Assembly: GCF_000002865.3 (NCBI RefSeq)
Contig: NW_001865057.1
Location: 93,342-157,341, forward strand
Source: Monosiga brevicollis MX1
Taxonomy: Eukaryota > Opisthokonta > Choanoflagellata > Craspedida > Salpingoecidae
Reading direction: 5' to 3'
DNA length: 64,000 nt
Part shown: positions 60,181 to 64,000 of the stretch, piece by piece
Numbering within the stretch: position 1 is the stretch's first letter
How the letters are laid out: each line of letters opens with the position of its first letter
Notes under the pieces: model-generated
Told to the model about the DNA's origin: nothing
The model's database searches: none
Seen by the model: the letters and a program-made list of their open reading frames with translations, nothing else
Position numbers and translations under genes: made by a program

Positions 60181-63100
60181 ATGATGGGCCTGCGTGTGTG
60201 CGCTGTTGCGGTCGTGGTGCTCGCGTTGGCGGGTAGCCTGGTGGTGGCCAAGCCGCAAGTCACTCGCAACGGCGACGACCTCTTGTTCACCGCCGATACT
60301 CTGACGGTCTGTCTCTGCACCAAGTCGTTGTTGGCGTGCGTCGCCCGGGCCAGGCGCCGGTCCGTTTGCGCTCCCCTCAAATCTTCTCATCGCTTGCACT
60401 GCGCTCTTTGTTGGCCCATGACTACAACGGTTAATTAGCTGGATGCCGATCATGACGTCAAGTTGTCGGCCTCGGCCGGCAAGATTCAACTCACCGATGC
60501 CAACACGTTTTTTGATGTGGATGTCGTCGCAACCGTAAGTCTGAGCTTGGACATCGTGTGAGGTTGAAAGCTCGTAGCGCGCATCCAGCCAGTTTCTCAT
60601 CACAGTCGGCGGCGTTTCACAGCAATTGGCCGAGCTCGAGAGCAACCAGATCATTCTCCGCAACATCGTCGCCGCCCTGCAGCTTGCTGCCGACAAGCTG
60701 CCTGCTGCGCAGCAAATGGTGAGACTTGTCTGCTTTCCCTCTGCTCTGCACCTGCCACTGGACTTAAGGCCGAGCGCATGCGAGCGCTCATCACTTCATT
60801 TCTTGCGTTCCAGGCTGAAGACGTTATTGATTCTTTCAACATGCATACCGCCAACACCACAGCGTCCCTGCAAGACGCAAGCGCTATGATTAACCAGGTG
60901 CGAGCCATTCTCGAGCAACCTGAATCTCCGTTCTGCTTGCCCTTGCCAAGAGGTCTCTGCCCTTTGAGGCCGGAGGTGTGTCTGGCGTTCGCTCAACCAG
61001 TCCTCCTGCGTCATGCCACCACAGACCAGCGGTTATCTGCAGGGCAACTTGACGCAGGTGCAATCGGAGATCAGCGGTGCCGTCAACACGACCACGGCTG
61101 ATTTGACTGATATCGCTGATGCGCTGGCCAATGCCACCGCCAAGCTGAACGACGATGCCACTTACGCCTTTACCGACAACATCACCAGCGCTTTTGCGGG
61201 CGCATCCGCCGTCAATGACAACACGATGAACACCATCAACACGGCCAATCAGTCATTGACTCAGGTCATGAGTGCTTCTTACAACTGGTTTGAAGAGGAG
61301 CTGTCACGCATTTCACCGGCCTCGACCGCCTGCAAGGCAGACGTGGATACTGCCACCGCTGCTGCGGTCAACAGCTCCACAGCCATCATCCAGGCCCTTC
61401 AAAGCACCCTGGCCATAGCACCCATTGCGTCCAACGTTGTAGGTGCGAACCGGGCCATGTTTGCCAACATGGATGCCGATCTTCGTGAGTTGGTTGTCAA
61501 CTCCGTGCCGCCGCTCAACATGCTCCTCACCCAGTTTCGAACGGTGGTGCGCCAATACTTGTCCCGTACGTTTTCGCAACCTGCTGGATGAATTTGCGTT
61601 GGATGGTCTTGGTTTCTGCCTTTGGGTTGCATCTCATGCATTTCTGCATCATATCGGTTGGTTCTTCTCCCCCATTCCAGCCGCCACCATCTCACAATTC
61701 TACCCAACAACCGTCGAATCGACCACTCTCTACGGCGCCGCCGTCTCCTGCTCAAGCGAGTGGATGGCCGTGGGCGCCTACGGCGAGGGCAGCTCTGGTG
61801 CCGTGTATGTCTATGCTGCTGGCTTTGTCGGTATTGACAATTCTTCCGTGCAGCATTTGGTCTATCCTGCTACGGACACCAATTCCTACTATGGGTTTGA
61901 CGTCGCGGTACGCCTGGGAGTGTTTGCAGAAGACAGACGCGTCTGGGATATTATTGGTCTGCTTCATGTCTCCCCCCCCTCTTTTGTTTTATTTTCTTGC
62001 TAATTCTGTGGTACCTGTTTAGATTGAAGACGACCTCCTGGTCATTGGCGCTCCTTATTCCGATTTGGGCCGGACTTCCAGCGGAGCCAGCCTGTCAAGT
62101 TCGGGTGCTGTCTTTGTTTATACTTTGCAAGGGGGTCAATGGAATTTGAGCCAAACGCTGACCTACAGCGACCCATCAACCAGTGACTTTCTTGGCTACA
62201 GCGTGGCCATTGGCGATGATTACATTGTCGCTTCAGCGCCGCTCGCCGAGAACACATCGTCGTCGGCTGGTGGCGTGATCATCTTCCAGCGCGGCAGCAG
62301 TGGCGCCTTTACAGAGACCCACGCTTTTTTCCCCGGCGATGTCAGTGATTTTCTCGGTTATGGGCCGGATGCCGTAGCCGCGCACGGCGATTGGATTGCC
62401 GCTGGCGCACGGTTGGTTTCTCTAGTCGCTTGGCACCGACCGCCTCCCTGGCCTTGTGCCCGGTACGTCGCGGTGCTCACCAACTTGACTGAACCGTAGG
62501 AATGCCGAGGATAGCAGCAATGGTGGGGGTTCAGCACACGGTGAAGTCTTCATGTTCTATCGCAAGACGGGCAAATGGACCTTTTTTGGTCGCATCGCCC
62601 CGACTCGCACATCCTACGACTATTTCGGTCATGCCCTGGCTCTTTCTCGACGTGCCGATGGCACAATCGTGATGGCCGCCGGTGCCTATGGCGATGATAC
62701 GTCCTCTTCAGGGTCATATGTTTCATCAAGCGGTTTGTCTTGCCAATGCCCTTCCCGCCTTGTTCTTTTGGGGCTAGTCTGCAGTTCCTTGATTTCGTCC
62801 TCACGCGATCATCATGATGATGGTGGCACTTTTTTCGTTGTCTGACAGGTGCTGTTTACTTTTTCGAGATTGCTCCGGGCTCAACGACCATTCGCCAGAC
62901 GGCTGTGGCCCGGCCTTCGGTCTCACAATCGGGGGCTTACTTTGGTCGCTCCTTGTCCCTGTCCAAGGACGCCACGACCGCCGTTATTGGGGCTGATATG
63001 TTCGACGTCTCGGGCTCAACCTCGTATTCGAACGCTGGATCTGCATACCTTTTCTCCTACTCTTCCACTGGCTGGACCGAACTCAAGCAGATCTTTGCCA

Positions 63101-63228
63101 CCAGCCCCAGCTCCTCGGGCTACTTTGGCCGCACTGTGGGCTATGGTGAAGCATACTACGTCGTCTCTGAGCCTTACAACGATGACGTTGCTTTCAACGC
63201 TGGCTCGGTGTATGTCTACACTTCTTAG
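60181..63228 (+). CDS. Secreted protein with helical N-terminal region and FG-GAP beta-propeller
   Basis: An extracellular protein of no recognised orthologue. The first exon (60181-60306) begins MMGLRVCAVAVVVLALAGSL, a clear signal peptide, then KPQVTRNGDDLLFTADTLT. It splices to 60439 (LDADHDVKLSASAGKIQLTD), a short beta-rich stretch like those in phage and bacterial fibre proteins. The middle (about 60625-61570) is a long Ala/Asn/Thr-rich helical region with heptad character (QLAELESNQIILRNIVAALQ, NTTTADLTDIADALANATAK) and many Asn-x-Ser/Thr sites. From about 61680 come roughly seven FG-GAP-type blades: YGAAVSCSSEWMAVGAYGEG, YYGFDVAIEDDLLVIGAPYS, FLGYSVAIGDDYIVASAPLA, YFGHALALSRRADGTIVMAA, YFGRSLSLSKDATTAVIGAD, YFGRTVGYGEAYYVVSEPYN. 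The protein ends NAGSVYVYTS at TAG 63228 with no membrane anchor. The propeller resembles integrin-alpha and bacterial FG-GAP folds; calcium loops are not obvious. Confidence 0.82.
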
Positions 63229-63293
63229 CTGCCACAGCCCGCACGTTTTCGTTGCGTTTTACGTTTTTCGGTCTTTTGCCTCGAATTGAGCCG

Positions 63294-63331
<38 letters not shown>
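63294..63331. repeat. (CAT)n microsatellite
   Basis: About 12 CAT triplets, about 65 bases downstream of the FG-GAP gene stop. Confidence 0.97.
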
Positions 63332-63476
63332 GTGATCGTCCTTCTCGTCGTGATCTTGACAGTAGATGTAGATGCCACAATAGAAAACGCAGAAACAGTA
63401 ATGCATGCAATGATTGTACATGTAACACTATAACCACTTGTTGCTTCTTTTTTTTTTCTCTCTTGCTTGCCCCCCA

Positions 63477-63478
<2 letters not shown>

Positions 63479-63516
<38 letters not shown>
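63479..63516. repeat. (CA)n microsatellite abutting the DPH2 start codon
   Basis: An uninterrupted CA run of about 38 bases that ends directly at the ATG at 63517. Confidence 0.97.
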
Positions 63517-63519
<3 letters not shown>

Positions 63520-64000
63520 GCGAGCGAGCTGACGCAGGCCCCGGTCTTGGCCCCGACCGGGGAGGAGGTTTTGCAGCGCGAGGTGGGTTTGAGGTGCAGG
63601 TGACGTTTGTACATCAGTTGGCTTGGGTCATGTTGCTAGGGGTCTCAGCGAGGCCGTCGTGTGAGGTTGGGCTGATTGAGTGGTGTTGTTTGGTGGTCTG
63701 GGTGACAGGTTGTTGTCGAGGCGCCCGAGCAGCTGGCAAGTGCGACGCTAGAGGAGCGCTTTGAGATTGAGCGGTGTGCGGCAGCCATCCGAGCCGAGCC
63801 TTTTCACCGCGTACGAGTCCCCCTTCCGCTCCCCCTCCTCCTCTTTGCTTCCTGTCATCGGTTCAACTTGACCTTTTGTACTCCGAACATCACCACGTGT
63901 CTTCTTGGTCGCTTGATCGGATTGGGCACGGCTCTACAGGTTGCCTTGCAATTCCCAGACCATTTGCTGTCGTTTGCCGGACGGGTATATGATGCGCTGC
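63517..64000 (+). CDS. DPH2: DPH2, diphthamide biosynthesis subunit (5' part; runs off window)
   Basis: DPH2 pairs with the radical-SAM-like enzyme DPH1 in the first step of diphthamide synthesis, transferring the aminocarboxypropyl group to the eEF2 histidine. Three exons are visible: 63517-63582 (MASELTQAPVLAPTGEEVLQ), 63709-63810 (ATLEERFEIERCAAAIRAEP) and 63940-64000 (VALQFPDHLLSFAGRVYDAL), all phase 0. They match human DPH2 in order: ALQRETGVP, DGVYELERVAGFVRDLG, RVALQFPDQLLGDAVAVAARL. The ELERxxxFVR helix and VALQFPD strand are the family's N-terminal hallmark. DPH1 shares RIALQFPEGL, but the LQRE start and the absence of the DPH1-type N terminus favour DPH2. The cluster cysteines lie beyond the window. 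The ATG directly follows a (CA)n run. Confidence 0.85.

Overview
The window is nuclear DNA from an intron-dense, gene-dense unicellular eukaryote, most probably a choanoflagellate (Monosiga/Salpingoeca type). Three things suggest this. Most genes are split by many short GT-AG introns (roughly 50-250 bases) with pyrimidine-rich 3' ends. Intergenic gaps are only about 0.3-2.6 kb. The gene set mixes motile-cilium genes (CFAP91, RSPH10B, IFT80) with genes typical of animals and their close unicellular relatives: nicastrin, TOLLIP, an SH2 protein, WDR44 and an EGF-repeat receptor. The organism assignment is inference from content, not a database match.

Layout, left to right. 1-1051 (+): 3' end of an ABC-B transporter. 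1390-2944 (+): TOLLIP. 3228-6038 (-): single-pass EGF/PA-domain membrane protein. 6763-7541 (-): unknown PPxY protein. 8071-12107 (+): TEX10/IPI1, ribosome biogenesis. 12343-15112 (+): SHOC1/ZIP2-like XPF-fold meiotic protein. 15459-19777 (+): nicastrin. 20049-23260 (+): CFAP91. 23695-25770 (-): WBP11 splicing factor. 26130-26851 (+): unknown tail-anchored protein. 27254-29486 (-): SH2 plus calponin-homology protein. 29487-32082: 2.6 kb with no supported gene. 32083-36206 (+): large protein with an HMGL/DRE-TIM-like barrel. 37237-41897 (+): RRP6/EXOSC10. 42382-45414 (-): WDR44. 46647-51257 (+): IQGAP-type RasGAP. 51718-55213 (-): RSPH10B. 55899-59684 (+): IFT80. 60181-63228 (+): secreted FG-GAP propeller protein. 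63517-64000 (+): 5' part of DPH2.

Functional grouping. Three genes serve the axoneme or intraflagellar transport; RSPH10B and IFT80 are head to head across a shared 685-base region. Three serve RNA or ribosome processing (TEX10/IPI1, RRP6, WBP11). TOLLIP, WDR44 and perhaps the LPxY/PPxY proteins relate to endosomal traffic and ubiquitin. The SH2-CH protein and the RasGAP relate to signalling and the cytoskeleton. No operons, RNA genes, CRISPR arrays, viral relics or transposons were recognised. Gene spans below include introns; exon ends quoted to the base were worked out by reading frame and splice sites, the others are approximate.
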